DNA of 64,000 nucleotides from Microbacterium sp. Root553. GTDB taxonomy: Bacteria; Actinomycetota; Actinomycetes; Actinomycetales; Microbacteriaceae. Shown here piece after piece: positions 25,700 to 34,292 of the stretch. The number at the start of each line of letters is the position of its first letter. Position 1 is the first letter of the stretch. Under the pieces are notes generated by a model, which saw nothing but the letters and a program-made list of their open reading frames with translations, ran no database searches and had not been told where the DNA came from. The DNA lies in the NCBI RefSeq assembly GCF_001426995.1, contig NZ_LMFY01000001.1, positions 1,454,470 through 1,518,469 on the forward strand, read 5' to 3'. A program made the translations under genes and the position numbers.

Positions 25700-26663
25700 G
25701 GGCGGGCGGGCGCGACTGACGCTTCCCCACCTCGGCTACGGTGCCGCGAACGTCGGCAACCTCTTCCGGGCGCTGAGCGACGAGGAGTCGTGGGGGATCC
25801 TCGAGGCGGCGTGGGAGAGCGGCATCCGCTACTTCGACACGGCTCCGCACTACGGGCTGGGGCTCTCGGAGCGGCGCCTCGGCGCCTTCCTGCAGACGAA
25901 ACCGCGCGACGAGTACGTGCTGTCGACGAAGGTCGGGCGGCTGCTGCGGCCGAACCCCGACCACGACGGCGGCCTCGACACCGCGAACGACTTCCATGTG
26001 CCCGACGACCTGCGCCGCGAGTGGGACTTCTCGGCAGACGGCATCCGCCGCAGCCTCGACGAGTCTCGCGAGCGCCTCGGCATCGAGCGCATCGACCTCG
26101 TCTACCTGCACGACCCCGAACGGCACGACCTCGACCTCGCACTCGCCGAGGCCCTGCCCGCGCTCGAGCAGGTGCGGGCAGACGGCGAGGTGTCGGCGGT
26201 CGGCGTCGGCTCGATGGTGTCGGACGCGCTCGCCGCATCGGTGCGCTCGGCGGATCTCGACCTGATCATGGTCGCCGGGCGGTACACGCTGCTCGAGCAG
26301 CCGGCGGCCGAGGACGTGCTGCCGGCATGCCGCGAGACCGGAACGGGGATCGTCGCGGCATCCGTCTTCAACTCGGGCCTGCTCGCGTCGAACGAGCCGC
26401 GACGCGACGGCCGGTACGAGTACGGTCAGCTGCCGGATGAGCTGTGGGAGCGGCTGCTGCGCATCGCCGCGGTATGTGCGGCGCACGACGTGCCGGTGCC
26501 GGCAGCCGCGATCCAGTACCCGCTGCAGTCCGACGTCGTGCGCTCGGTTGTCGTGGGCGGCAGCCGCGCGGCGCAGCTGCGGCAGAACGCCGAGTACGCG
26601 GCGCGGGACATCCCGTCCGCGCTGTGGGAGGAGCTGGCGGCGGAGGGGCTGATCCCCGCCTGA
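25692..26663 (+). CDS. Aldo/keto reductase, probable L-fucose dehydrogenase
   Basis: 323 aa from GTG 25692. The barrel starts LPHLGYGAANVGNLF. YFDTAPHYGLGLSERRLG carries catalytic Asp and Tyr, STKVGR the Lys and YLHDPERHD the His. This is the D-threo-aldose/L-fucose dehydrogenase group (also pyridoxal 4-dehydrogenase), which oxidises L-fucose to its lactone. An alternative GTG at 25542 overlaps the dehydratase stop, but it would add 50 residues of Ser-Gly-Ala-Asp low-complexity sequence translated from tandem repeats, so I prefer the later start. Confidence 0.88.
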   Translation: MSAGGRARLTLPHLGYGAANVGNLFRALSDEESWGILEAAWESGIRYFDTAPHYGLGLSERRLGAFLQTKPRDEYVLSTKVGRLLRPNPDHDGGLDTANDFHVPDDLRREWDFSADGIRRSLDESRERLGIERIDLVYLHDPERHDLDLALAEALPALEQVRADGEVSAVGVGSMVSDALAASVRSADLDLIMVAGRYTLLEQPAAEDVLPACRETGTGIVAASVFNSGLLASNEPRRDGRYEYGQLPDELWERLLRIAAVCAAHDVPVPAAAIQYPLQSDVVRSVVVGGSRAAQLRQNAEYAARDIPSALWEELAAEGLIPA

Positions 26664-26677
26664 GCGCGGCTGGGCGC

Positions 26678-26764
26678 GTTCACGATTCAGCAGGATCGCG
26701 CGTGGGACGCGGATTCCGGATGCCCGGCATCGGTGTCAGCGCAACGTCGTGCTGAATCGTGCAC
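26678..26764. repeat. 86-bp inverted-repeat element, copy 3
   Basis: Left arm GTTCACGATTCAGCA (26678-26692), right arm GTGCTGAATCGTGCAC (26749-26764); the arms match copy 1 closely while the centre differs. It lies between convergent stops at 26663 and 26780. Copies 2 and 3 bracket the whole L-fucose gene set. Confidence 0.75.
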
Positions 26765-26779
26765 GGGGCATCGGCGGGC

Positions 26780-27781
26780 TCAGGCGCCGACCGTCGACTC
26801 GCGGACCACGAGTTCGGCCGCGAACGGCGTCGGTGCGGGCAGCTCGCCCGTCGGATCGGTGAGCTGGCGGATCAGCGCCGCCCCGGCGGCACGCCCGATC
26901 TCGTACCCCGGCTGCCGCACGCTCGTCAGCGGCACGACGCTCTGACGCGCCTGCGTGACGTCGTCGAAGCCCACGATCGCGACGTCCTCGGGAACGCGGA
27001 TTCCGTGGCGGAGCAGCTGCGTGAGCACGCCGATCGCCACCATGTCGTTCGCGGCGAAGACCGCGTCGGGGCGCTCGGCGGCGGGCAGCGCGACGACGCG
27101 CCCGCCGGCCTCGAGTCCGTCCTCGGTCGCGAGATGCGGCACGTCGATCACCTCGATCGTGGCGTCGGTGCCCGCGACGGCATCCTCCAGCCCTCTCCGG
27201 CGATCGTTCGACTGGCTGACGCTGGGGGCTCCGAGAAAGAGGATGCGGCGACGGCCGAGAGAGAGCAGGTGCTCGCCGGCGAGGCGCCCGCCGCCGCGGT
27301 CGTCGAAGCGCACCGATCCGATGCTCGACGACTCGGGGATGGGCCCCACCACGACCGAGCGGATGCCGCGATCGGCGAGCTGTTCGAGTCGGGGCACCAC
27401 GTCTTCGAGCGGATAGATGACGATGCCCTGCACGCGGTGCGCCTCGAACATGTCGATGTTGCCGCGCTCGGTGGCGGCGTCGCGGTTGCTGTTGCTGAAG
27501 AACAGCGACCAGCCGCCTTCGCGCGCGGCATCCTCGACGCCCCGGGAGAGCTCGTGGAAGTACGGCAGCCAGGCGTCGAGCAGGATCAGTGCGAGCGTCT
27601 TGCTCGACCCCGCACGCAGCTGGCGCGCCGATTCGTTCGGCACGTACCCCAGTCGATCGATCGCGTCCCTGACTTTCGCGGCGCTGGACTCTCCGAGCAC
27701 ATGCGGGTGGTTGAGGTAGTTCGAGACGGTGGATGAGGACACCCCGGCGAGGGCGGCGACATCCTTGACGCTGGCGGGCAT
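26780..27781 (-). CDS. LacI family transcriptional regulator
   Basis: 333 aa. The N-terminal helix-turn-helix SVKDVAALAGVSSSTVSNYL and the hinge GYVPNESARQLR are standard LacI, followed by a periplasmic-binding-protein-like sugar domain (IVGFDDVTQARQ). AAGGAG precedes ATG 27781. It is divergent from the ketose-3-epimerase gene. Two copies of the perfect palindrome TTGGCACGTGCCAA flank the promoter between them, the usual size and CG-centred type for a LacI operator. Confidence 0.94.
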   Translation of the reverse strand: MPASVKDVAALAGVSSSTVSNYLNHPHVLGESSAAKVRDAIDRLGYVPNESARQLRAGSSKTLALILLDAWLPYFHELSRGVEDAAREGGWSLFFSNSNRDAATERGNIDMFEAHRVQGIVIYPLEDVVPRLEQLADRGIRSVVVGPIPESSSIGSVRFDDRGGGRLAGEHLLSLGRRRILFLGAPSVSQSNDRRRGLEDAVAGTDATIEVIDVPHLATEDGLEAGGRVVALPAAERPDAVFAANDMVAIGVLTQLLRHGIRVPEDVAIVGFDDVTQARQSVVPLTSVRQPGYEIGRAAGAALIRQLTDPTGELPAPTPFAAELVVRESTVGA

Positions 27782-27870
27782 GGAGCTCCTTGTCGACGGC
27801 GTCGGTGCGCGCATGCGCGGGGGCGACTGCGCGGCCGCGCGGCACCGACGACTCCACAGTATCTCAGCGA

Positions 27871-27884
27871 TTGGCACGTGCCAA
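27871..27884. promoter_or_regulatory. LacI operator 1
   Basis: TTGGCACGTGCCAA, a perfect 14-bp palindrome, just upstream of a TTGACA -35 box at 27893. Confidence 0.85.
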
Positions 27885-27892
27885 GAAAGTTC

Positions 27893-27922
27893 TTGACACC
27901 GCATCCGCCCTCCGCGTACGGT
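27893..27922 (+). promoter_or_regulatory. Promoter of the ketose-3-epimerase gene
   Basis: TTGACA (27893-27898) and TACGGT (27917-27922) are spaced 18 bp. LacI palindromes sit immediately upstream and around the expected transcription start. Confidence 0.6.
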
Positions 27923-27936
27923 GACTGAACACGGAG

Positions 27937-27950
27937 TTGGCACGTGCCAA
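27937..27950. promoter_or_regulatory. LacI operator 2
   Basis: An identical copy of TTGGCACGTGCCAA, 66 bp downstream of the first and just past the predicted -10, so binding would block initiation; looping between the two is possible. Confidence 0.85.
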
Positions 27951-27996
27951 ATCCGGCGAGGCGATGGTGCCCCACACCCGTCTTTCGAGAGGTCTC

Positions 27997-28866
27997 ATGA
28001 ACATCGGCTGCCACGGGCTCGTCTGGACCGGACACTTCGATGCCGACGGCATCCGTCTCGCGGTCGAGAAGACGAAGCAGGCGGGTTTCGACCTCATCGA
28101 GTTCCCGCTCATGGACCCGTTCTCGTTCGACGTCGCCGCCGCCAGAGACGCACTCGAGGAGCACGACCTGTCGGTTAGCGCGTCACTGGGGCTGTCCGAG
28201 GCCACCGATGTGACCAGCGCTGACCCCGCGGTCGTCGCGGCCGGCGAGGCGCTGCTGCTCAAGGCGGTCGACGTGCTGGCGGATCTCGGCGGGCAGCACT
28301 TCTGCGGCGTGATCTACAGCGCCATGAAGAAGTACATGGACCCGGTCACCGCCGAGGGCATGGCGAGCAGTCGCGCCACGATCGCACGGGTGGCCGACCA
28401 CGCCGCCGAACGCGGGATCTCGGTGTCGCTCGAGGTCGTCAACCGCTACGAGACGAACGTTCTCAACACGGCCCGTCAGGCGATCGCGTTCGTCGACGAG
28501 GTGCAGCGGCCGAACGTCGGCATCCATCTCGACACGTATCACATGAACATCGAGGAGTCGGATATGTTCGCGCCGGTGCTCGATGCGGCGCCGTCGCTGC
28601 GCTACGTGCACATCGGCGAGAGCCATCGCGGCTATCTCGGCACCGGCACGGTCGACTTCGACACGTTCTTCAAGGCGCTCGGACGCATCGGCTACGACGG
28701 GCCGATCGTGTTCGAGTCGTTCTCGTCGGCGGTGGTCGCTCCCGACCTCAGCCGGATGCTCGGGATCTGGCGCAACCTGTGGACCGACAACGTCGAGCTC
28801 GGAGCGCACGCGAACGCGTACATCCGCGACAAGCTCGTCGCGGTCGATTCGATCCGGCTGCACTGA
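27997..28866 (+). CDS. Sugar phosphate isomerase/epimerase, ketose-3-epimerase-like
   Basis: 289 aa xylose-isomerase-like TIM barrel. The metal-binding and catalytic set of the D-tagatose/D-allulose 3-epimerase family is visible: Glu in LEVVNRYETNVLNT, Asp in IHLDTYHMNIEE, His in YVHIGESHRGYLG and Glu in VFESFSS. The family epimerises C3 of free ketoses. The ATG at 27997 is chosen because it begins MNIGCHGLVW with GAGAGG upstream. It has its own LacI-controlled promoter and sits 178 bp ahead of a ribose-type ABC transporter. Confidence 0.9.
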   Translation: MNIGCHGLVWTGHFDADGIRLAVEKTKQAGFDLIEFPLMDPFSFDVAAARDALEEHDLSVSASLGLSEATDVTSADPAVVAAGEALLLKAVDVLADLGGQHFCGVIYSAMKKYMDPVTAEGMASSRATIARVADHAAERGISVSLEVVNRYETNVLNTARQAIAFVDEVQRPNVGIHLDTYHMNIEESDMFAPVLDAAPSLRYVHIGESHRGYLGTGTVDFDTFFKALGRIGYDGPIVFESFSSAVVAPDLSRMLGIWRNLWTDNVELGAHANAYIRDKLVAVDSIRLH

Positions 28867-28892
28867 CGTCCTGTCGAGGGAACCTGTTGCCA

Positions 28893-28908
28893 ACTTGTTA
28901 TTACAGGC
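28893..28908. promoter_or_regulatory. GntR/UTRA-type operator upstream of the ABC transporter
   Basis: ACTTGTTATTACAGGC agrees with the reverse-complement consensus ACCTGTCATTACAGGT at 13 of 16 positions. It lies in the 178-bp gap before the ABC ATPase and links this transporter to the regulator gene at 17552. Confidence 0.5.
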
Positions 28909-29043
28909 CTTCCCTTCACTCAGGCACTTAGTTACATTTAGATACAACTTGCGCAGAGCGGTGTGCAAGCCGCAGAATTGATCCGATGTTTCCGGTTCGA
29001 CCGGAATCAGCGGATGACGACCTCCAAGGAAGCAGGTGAGCAC

Positions 29044-30546
29044 ATGAGTGACCCCATTCTCAGAGTCGACGGGATCAGCAAGGGATTCCCCGGTGTGCAG
29101 GCTCTCAAGCAGGTGCACCTCGAGGTGCGCGCCGGTGAGGTCCTCGTGCTCGTCGGTGAGAACGGCGCAGGCAAGTCCACCCTGATGAAGATCCTCTCGG
29201 GCATCTACACCAAGGACGAGGGCACGATCACCTTCGAGGGGTCGGAGGTGGAGCTCACCAGCCCGCTGCAGGCCCAGCAGCTCGGGATCACGATCATCCA
29301 CCAGGAACTCAACCTGATGCCCGATCTCACCGTGGCGCAGAACATCTTCGTGGGGCGGGAGCCGACCACCGGTCCGTTCCTCTCGGAGCGCAAGCTCAAC
29401 GCGCAGACGGCGGAGCTGCTCCAGCGTCTCGGCATCGGGCTGAACCCGAAGCAGCTCGTGGGCGAGCTCACGGTGGCCGAGCAGCAGATGGTCGAGATCG
29501 CCAAGGCGCTCTCGTTCAATGCCAAGGTCCTGATCATGGACGAGCCCACCTCGGCGCTCACCGACTCCGAGACCGAGACGCTGTTCGTGCTGATCGAGCA
29601 GCTGCGGGCATCGGGTACCGGGATCGTCTATATCTCGCACCGCATGGACGAGCTGCGGCGTCTCGCCGACCGCGTCACGGTGCTCCGCGACGGCACATAC
29701 ATCGGATCACTGGACCGATCCGAGGTGAGCATCCCGAAGATCATCGAGATGATGGTCGGCCGCGTGATCGACGAGGGAACGCGCCCCGCGGCCCGCGAGC
29801 ACGCCGACGACCCCGTCGTCCTCGATGTGCGGGGGCTCTCGACTCGGAACCTCCTCAAGGACGTGTCGTTCCAGCTGCACCGGGGAGAGATCCTGGGCTT
29901 CGCGGGACTCATGGGGGCAGGGCGCACCGAGACCGCCCGTGCGATCATCGGCGCCGACCGCAGCGACGGCGGCGAGATCACGATCGGCGGACGTGCGGCC
30001 AGGATCACGCAGCCCGCGGATGCCGTCAAGCACGGCCTCGGGTACCTCTCGGAGGACCGCAAGCTGCTCGGGCTGATGCTCGAGCAGGATGTGACCTTCA
30101 ACACCGTGCTCGCCTCGCTCGGCACCTACGCCAACGGCATCGGCTGGATGGGCGACAGCAAGGCCAAGAGCCGCACCAAGGAGTACGTCGAGCAGCTGCG
30201 GGTCAAGACGCCCTCGGTGAACCAGATCGTGAAGCTGCTGTCGGGAGGCAACCAGCAGAAGGTCGTCATCGCCCGGTGGCTGATGCGCGACTGCGACATC
30301 CTCATCTTCGACGAGCCGACTCGCGGCATCGACGTCGGCGCCAAAGAAGAGATCTACCGCCTCATGCAGCAGCTCGCGGATGCGGGCAAATCCATCATCG
30401 TCATCTCGTCGGAACTGCCGGAGATCCTCCGCGTCGCGAACCGCATCGCGGTCTTCGCGAACGGACGCATCACCGGCACCCTCCGCAACGAGGACGCCAG
30501 CCAGGAGAAGATCATGCAACTCGCAGCACACGGGGAGGAAGACTGA
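29044..30546 (+). CDS. Sugar ABC transporter ATP-binding protein (RbsA-type)
   Basis: 500 aa, two fused nucleotide-binding domains as in RbsA/MglA. The first Walker A is GENGAGKS (residues 38-45) with LIMDEPTSALTDSE as Walker B. The second domain has the degenerate GLMGAGRTE but a full LSGGNQQKV signature and FDEPTRGID. It powers uptake of a ribose-like monosaccharide. The stop overlaps the permease ATG by 1 bp. ATG 29044 begins the family's normal N-terminus. Confidence 0.96.
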   Translation: MSDPILRVDGISKGFPGVQALKQVHLEVRAGEVLVLVGENGAGKSTLMKILSGIYTKDEGTITFEGSEVELTSPLQAQQLGITIIHQELNLMPDLTVAQNIFVGREPTTGPFLSERKLNAQTAELLQRLGIGLNPKQLVGELTVAEQQMVEIAKALSFNAKVLIMDEPTSALTDSETETLFVLIEQLRASGTGIVYISHRMDELRRLADRVTVLRDGTYIGSLDRSEVSIPKIIEMMVGRVIDEGTRPAAREHADDPVVLDVRGLSTRNLLKDVSFQLHRGEILGFAGLMGAGRTETARAIIGADRSDGGEITIGGRAARITQPADAVKHGLGYLSEDRKLLGLMLEQDVTFNTVLASLGTYANGIGWMGDSKAKSRTKEYVEQLRVKTPSVNQIVKLLSGGNQQKVVIARWLMRDCDILIFDEPTRGIDVGAKEEIYRLMQQLADAGKSIIVISSELPEILRVANRIAVFANGRITGTLRNEDASQEKIMQLAAHGEED

Positions 30547-31577
30547 TGAGCGCTCCGCAGAACGGGTCGTCCACGACGACGATCATCCAGACCGCCCTCG
30601 ACGAGAACACCGACAAGCGCGACGTCGTCGGGTTCCTGAAGCGTCAGGTCCAGCAGTCGCTGGCATTCGGCACGCTCATCGTGCTGGTGCTGTTCTTCTC
30701 GATCGCCAGCCCCAACTTCTTCACCTTCAGCAACATCGCCACGGTGCTGCTGTCGACGGCGGTCATCGGCATCCTCGCCCTCGGCACGACCTTCGTGATC
30801 ATCACCGGCGGCATCGACCTGTCGATCGGAACCGGCATGGCGCTGTGCGCCGTGATGACCGGCGTCATCGTCACGAACCTGGGCCTGCCGGTCTGGGTGG
30901 GTGTGATCGGCGGCGTCCTCACCGGTGTGCTGATGGGCCTGGTCAACGGCGTGAACATCACCTTCCTCCGGCTGCCCCCGTTCATCGCCACCCTCGCGAT
31001 GATGATGATCGCCGGCGGTCTCGCCCTGGTGATCTCCAACGTCGCACCGATCTACTTCTCGACCTCGGCTCCCGACTTCAAGAAGATCGCCCTCGGCGTG
31101 ATCATCCCCGGCATCCCGAACGCCGTGCTGATCACCGCCGCCCTCGCGATCGTGGCCTGGCTGGTGCTGTCGAAGACCCTGCTCGGTCGCTACACGTTCG
31201 CGATCGGATCGAACGAGGAGGCCACCCGCCTGTCGGGTGTGAACACCCGCCGCTGGACGATCCTCATCTACATGTTCGCCGGTGCCTTCACCGGGATCGC
31301 GGGCATCGTCATCGCCGCCCGCCTCGACTCCGCCCAGCCGCAGATCGGCACCGGCTACGAGCTGCAGGCGATCGCCGCGGTGATCATCGGCGGAACCTCG
31401 CTGCTCGGCGGGCGCGGCTCGATCCTCGGCACCGTGATCGGCGCGCTCATCATGAGCGTGCTCGTCAACGGCCTGCGCATCCTGTCGATCCAGTCGGAGT
31501 GGCAGAACATCGTCGTCGGCGTCGTCGTGCTCCTGGCCGTCTTCCTCGACTCGCTGCGCAACCGCCAGCACACCTGA
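30546..31577 (+). CDS. Sugar ABC transporter permease (RbsC-type)
   Basis: 343 aa with about ten membrane helices. ATFVIITGGIDLSIGTGMAL-type and GRYTFAIGSNEEATRLSGV motifs identify the RbsC/BPD_transp_2 family. It shares one base with the ATPase stop (TGATG) and precedes the binding protein by 102 bp. It forms the membrane channel of the importer. Confidence 0.95.
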   Translation: MSAPQNGSSTTTIIQTALDENTDKRDVVGFLKRQVQQSLAFGTLIVLVLFFSIASPNFFTFSNIATVLLSTAVIGILALGTTFVIITGGIDLSIGTGMALCAVMTGVIVTNLGLPVWVGVIGGVLTGVLMGLVNGVNITFLRLPPFIATLAMMMIAGGLALVISNVAPIYFSTSAPDFKKIALGVIIPGIPNAVLITAALAIVAWLVLSKTLLGRYTFAIGSNEEATRLSGVNTRRWTILIYMFAGAFTGIAGIVIAARLDSAQPQIGTGYELQAIAAVIIGGTSLLGGRGSILGTVIGALIMSVLVNGLRILSIQSEWQNIVVGVVVLLAVFLDSLRNRQHT

Positions 31578-31679
31578 CCCATCCATCACCCGAGAACGCA
31601 GCACCAGAGAACGCAGCACCAGCTGCGATCCGCACCACCTCACACGCAGTCCCATCCACCACAGAACAATGGAGTTTTC

Positions 31680-32681
31680 ATGAAATTCGGCAAGAAGACC
31701 GCATTCGCGGCGCTCGTGGCCGCATCGGCCCTCGTCTTCGCAGGCTGTGCGGGCGGCGGCGGTGACGTCATCGAAGAAGGAAGCGGCGACGGAGGCAGCG
31801 GCGACGGCGAGATGTACATCGCGCTCGTGTCGAAGGGCTTCCAGCACCAGTTCTGGCAGGCCGTGAAGAAGGGCGCCGAGGACAAGGCCGAGGAGCTGGG
31901 CGTGCGCATCACGTTCGAAGGCCCCGCCGCCGAGACCGAGATCGCGCAGCAGCTCGAGATGCTCACGAGCGCCATCGACAAGAACCCCGACGCCATCGCC
32001 TACGCGGCCCTCGACCCCGAGGCGTGCGTCGCCCCGCTCGAGCAGGCCAAAGCCAAGGACATCCCGGTCGTCTACTTCGACGCCCCGTGCGACGGCGACG
32101 TGGGCCTGAGCCTCTCGGCCACCGACAGCAAGGTGGCCGGCGCGCTGGCGGCCGAGCACATGGCGGAGCTCATCGGCGGAAAGGGAGAGGTCGCGATCGT
32201 CGGCCACTCGCAGATCAACTCCACCGGTGTCGAGCGTCGTGACGGCTTCGTCGACAAGATCGAGGCCGACTACCCCGACATCGACATCGTCGACATCCAG
32301 TACGGCGACGGCGACCACCTGAAGTCGGCGGACATCGCGAAGACGCTGATCGCGGCGCACCCCGACCTCAAGGGCATCTACGGCACCAACGAGGGCTCGG
32401 CCATCGGCGTCGTGAACGCCGTGAACGAGCTCGGTCTCGAGAAGGGCAAGATCACGATCGTCGGCTTCGACTCGGGCGCCGCCCAGATCAACGCCATCAA
32501 GGACGGCACCATGGCCGGCGCGATCACGCAGGACCCGATCGGCATCGGCGCGCAGGTCGTGCAGGCCGCCTACGACGCCGCCAACGGCGAGTCGGTCGAG
32601 AAGTTCTACGACACCGGTTCGTACTGGTACGACAGCACCAACCTCGAGGACAAGGACATCGCCGCGGTCCTCTACGAGTGA
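31680..32681 (+). CDS. Sugar-binding lipoprotein (RbsB-type)
   Basis: 333 aa. The signal peptide MKFGKKTAFAALVAA ends in VFAGC with C23 lipidated, then a Gly/Asp/Ser linker. The mature protein is a type I periplasmic-binding fold (MYIALVSKGFQHQFWQ; TIVGFDSGAAQINAI; AGAITQDPIGIG) of the ribose/allose/galactose class. It is last in the ABC operon and followed by a terminator. Its neighbours (ketose-3-epimerase, ribokinase set) suggest a pentose or rare ketohexose; this is inference. Confidence 0.94.
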   Translation: MKFGKKTAFAALVAASALVFAGCAGGGGDVIEEGSGDGGSGDGEMYIALVSKGFQHQFWQAVKKGAEDKAEELGVRITFEGPAAETEIAQQLEMLTSAIDKNPDAIAYAALDPEACVAPLEQAKAKDIPVVYFDAPCDGDVGLSLSATDSKVAGALAAEHMAELIGGKGEVAIVGHSQINSTGVERRDGFVDKIEADYPDIDIVDIQYGDGDHLKSADIAKTLIAAHPDLKGIYGTNEGSAIGVVNAVNELGLEKGKITIVGFDSGAAQINAIKDGTMAGAITQDPIGIGAQVVQAAYDAANGESVEKFYDTGSYWYDSTNLEDKDIAAVLYE

Positions 32682-32697
32682 CCCGAGCAGATCGTCG

Positions 32698-32727
32698 GAA
32701 GCCCCTCGCCCTCGGGCGGGGGGCTTC
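32698..32727 (+). terminator. Intrinsic-type terminator after the ABC operon
   Basis: GAAGCCCC and GGGGCTTC arms with an inner GC stem form a hairpin starting 17 bp after the binding-protein stop, followed by a short T/C run. Confidence 0.8.
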
Positions 32728-32779
32728 TTCCGTGTCCGGCGGTGCGCCGGATCAGATGCGGCGGATCAGATGCGGCGGA

Positions 32780-33076
32780 TCAGATGCGGCGGAGGAAGGT
32801 GAGGATCGACGACGGCTCGACGATGAGCTGCTGCAGCGCCTCGTTGAACGGCACACCCGCAGGAGCGGCGATGTGCGACCGGAAGGCCGCCTCGTCGCGA
32901 TAGACCTCGTAGACGAAGAACCGGTCGGGGTCGTCGACGAGACGGGTCGCATCGAACATGACGTTGCCCTCCTCGGCGCGGACGACATCGGCGAAGTCGC
33001 GCAGCAGCGCGGCGACCTCGTCGCCCCTTCCCGGGCGCGCGGTGAACACAGCGTGCAGGATGGTCGGTTCGGTCAT
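32780..33076 (-). CDS. Antibiotic biosynthesis monooxygenase-domain protein (LsrG/YgiN-like)
   Basis: 98 aa, a single ABM dimeric alpha/beta-barrel domain. Typical motifs: FTARPGRGDEVAALL, FDATRLVDDPDRFFVYEVYRD and FRSHIAAP. The family includes quinol monooxygenase YgiN and LsrG, which processes phosphorylated autoinducer-2. It is the last gene of the sugar operon, separated from the lactonase gene by a 240-bp repeat array. A role in processing an unstable keto-sugar phosphate is inferred by analogy with LsrG. Confidence 0.9.
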   Translation of the reverse strand: MTEPTILHAVFTARPGRGDEVAALLRDFADVVRAEEGNVMFDATRLVDDPDRFFVYEVYRDEAAFRSHIAAPAGVPFNEALQQLIVEPSSILTFLRRI

Positions 33077-33095
33077 GAGGACTCCTCGGGGTCGT

Positions 33096-33330
33096 GGTGC
33101 GGCGTTTCGTCTCGGTGCTTCGCTCCTCGCTCAACGGGCGGGGAGGGGTGTGGCTGCCGTTCCTCGCTCAACGGGCGGGGAGAAGTGCGGCTGCCGTTCC
33201 TCGCTCGACGGGCGGGAGGGGTGGTGCATCGGCTTCGCTCCTCGCTCAACGGGCGGGGAGAAGTGTGGCTTCGCTCCTCGCTCAACGGGCGGGTGCTTCG
33301 GCTTCGGTGGTCGCTCAAGGGGCGGGGCGG
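33096..33330. repeat. Array of dispersed-repeat units between two operon genes
   Basis: From GCGTTTCGTCTCG (33102-33114) onward, at least five copies of a core like TCCTCGCTCAACGGGCGGGG follow at irregular 30-60 bp spacing, interrupted by short GTGTGGCT/GTGCGGCT pieces. The same family recurs at 44342, 45430 and 46643. The 238-bp gap holds no gene I can support. Confidence 0.85.
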
Positions 33331-34292
33331 TGGGGTGGGAGCAGCGTGAGCAGGCGGGCGGGGTTGGCGACCAGCATCCGCTCGACGGCGTCGTCGCCGA
33401 TCACCGACCGCAGACGAGGCACGTAGCGCTCGCCGAGGTAGGCGAGGCCGGGCATCCCGCCGTACGAGATGTAGCGGGTACGGCGGGCGACGTCTCCGCC
33501 GAGCACGATGCGATCGACGGCCCCGTACTCGACCACCCGCGCGGTCAGCGCGAGCAGCTCGGCATCGGAACGGGTGCGCGGACGGGCGAACCCGTCGTAG
33601 CCCAGGTATGCGCCGCGCTCGGCGAGAGACGCGTGCAGACCCGGATCCGGGTCGCGGTCGGCATGCGCGAGCACCACGCGGTCGGCGGCGACGCCCTCAC
33701 CCTCGAGCAGATCGAGCACCTCGTGCGCGGCGGTGCAGAATTCCAGATGCACCATCACCGGCGCTCCGGTCATCCGCTGCGCCGCCGCGACCGCGAGCAG
33801 CGTCGTGTGCTCGAACGGGCTGATGCGCCAGTAGTCGACGCCGGCCTTCAGCAGACCGGCGCGCACGGGCGCCCCGCCGTCGGGGCCGAGCGCGCGCACA
33901 CCCTCGGGATCGTCGTCGTGGCGCGGCATCCCCTCCTCGACCTCGCGGATGAAGCGCGCCGACAGCGTCTCGGCATCCGCCGAGCGCGTGCGGTGGTCGG
34001 GGCCGTAGTGCGCTTCGCGGTGACGCCCCGTCGAGGCGACGACGTGCATCGCGGTGCCGGCGCTGATGCGCGCGACCCCCTCCGGATCCCGGCCGAGCCC
34101 GAACGGGGTGGCATCGACCATCGCCGTGAACCCGCTGGCCTTCAGCAGCGCGGCCTCTCGACCCGAGAGGTCTTCGTCGTCGAGCTCGTCGCCGACCAGC
34201 AGCGGCGAGATCTGGAAGAGGTGCTCGTGATAGTCCGTCGGCCCGAGCTGCGCAGGGTCGATGTCGCCGAGGACCGTGCGGACGACGGACAT
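33315..34292 (-). CDS. Phosphotriesterase-family hydrolase, probable sugar-lactonase
   Basis: 325 aa. It has the binuclear-metal barrel: HxH in GPTDYHEHLF, the bridging lysine in RAGLLKAGVDYW, His in MVHLEFCTAAHE, His/Asp in VLAHADRDP and the final Asp in VLGGDVAR. Phosphotriesterase-like lactonases, including phospho-furanose lactonases, open sugar lactones. ATG 34292 shares one base with the upstream stop. In this operon a lactonase following a dehydrogenase is chemically sensible; the substrate is unknown. Confidence 0.88.
   Translation of the reverse strand: MSVVRTVLGDIDPAQLGPTDYHEHLFQISPLLVGDELDDEDLSGREAALLKASGFTAMVDATPFGLGRDPEGVARISAGTAMHVVASTGRHREAHYGPDHRTRSADAETLSARFIREVEEGMPRHDDDPEGVRALGPDGGAPVRAGLLKAGVDYWRISPFEHTTLLAVAAAQRMTGAPVMVHLEFCTAAHEVLDLLEGEGVAADRVVLAHADRDPDPGLHASLAERGAYLGYDGFARPRTRSDAELLALTARVVEYGAVDRIVLGGDVARRTRYISYGGMPGLAYLGERYVPRLRSVIGDDAVERMLVANPARLLTLLPPHRPAP

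Noticed and set aside
33096..33330. CRISPR-like array
   Set aside because: Units are irregularly spaced and differ in length, intervening pieces are themselves repeated, and no cas genes are present.
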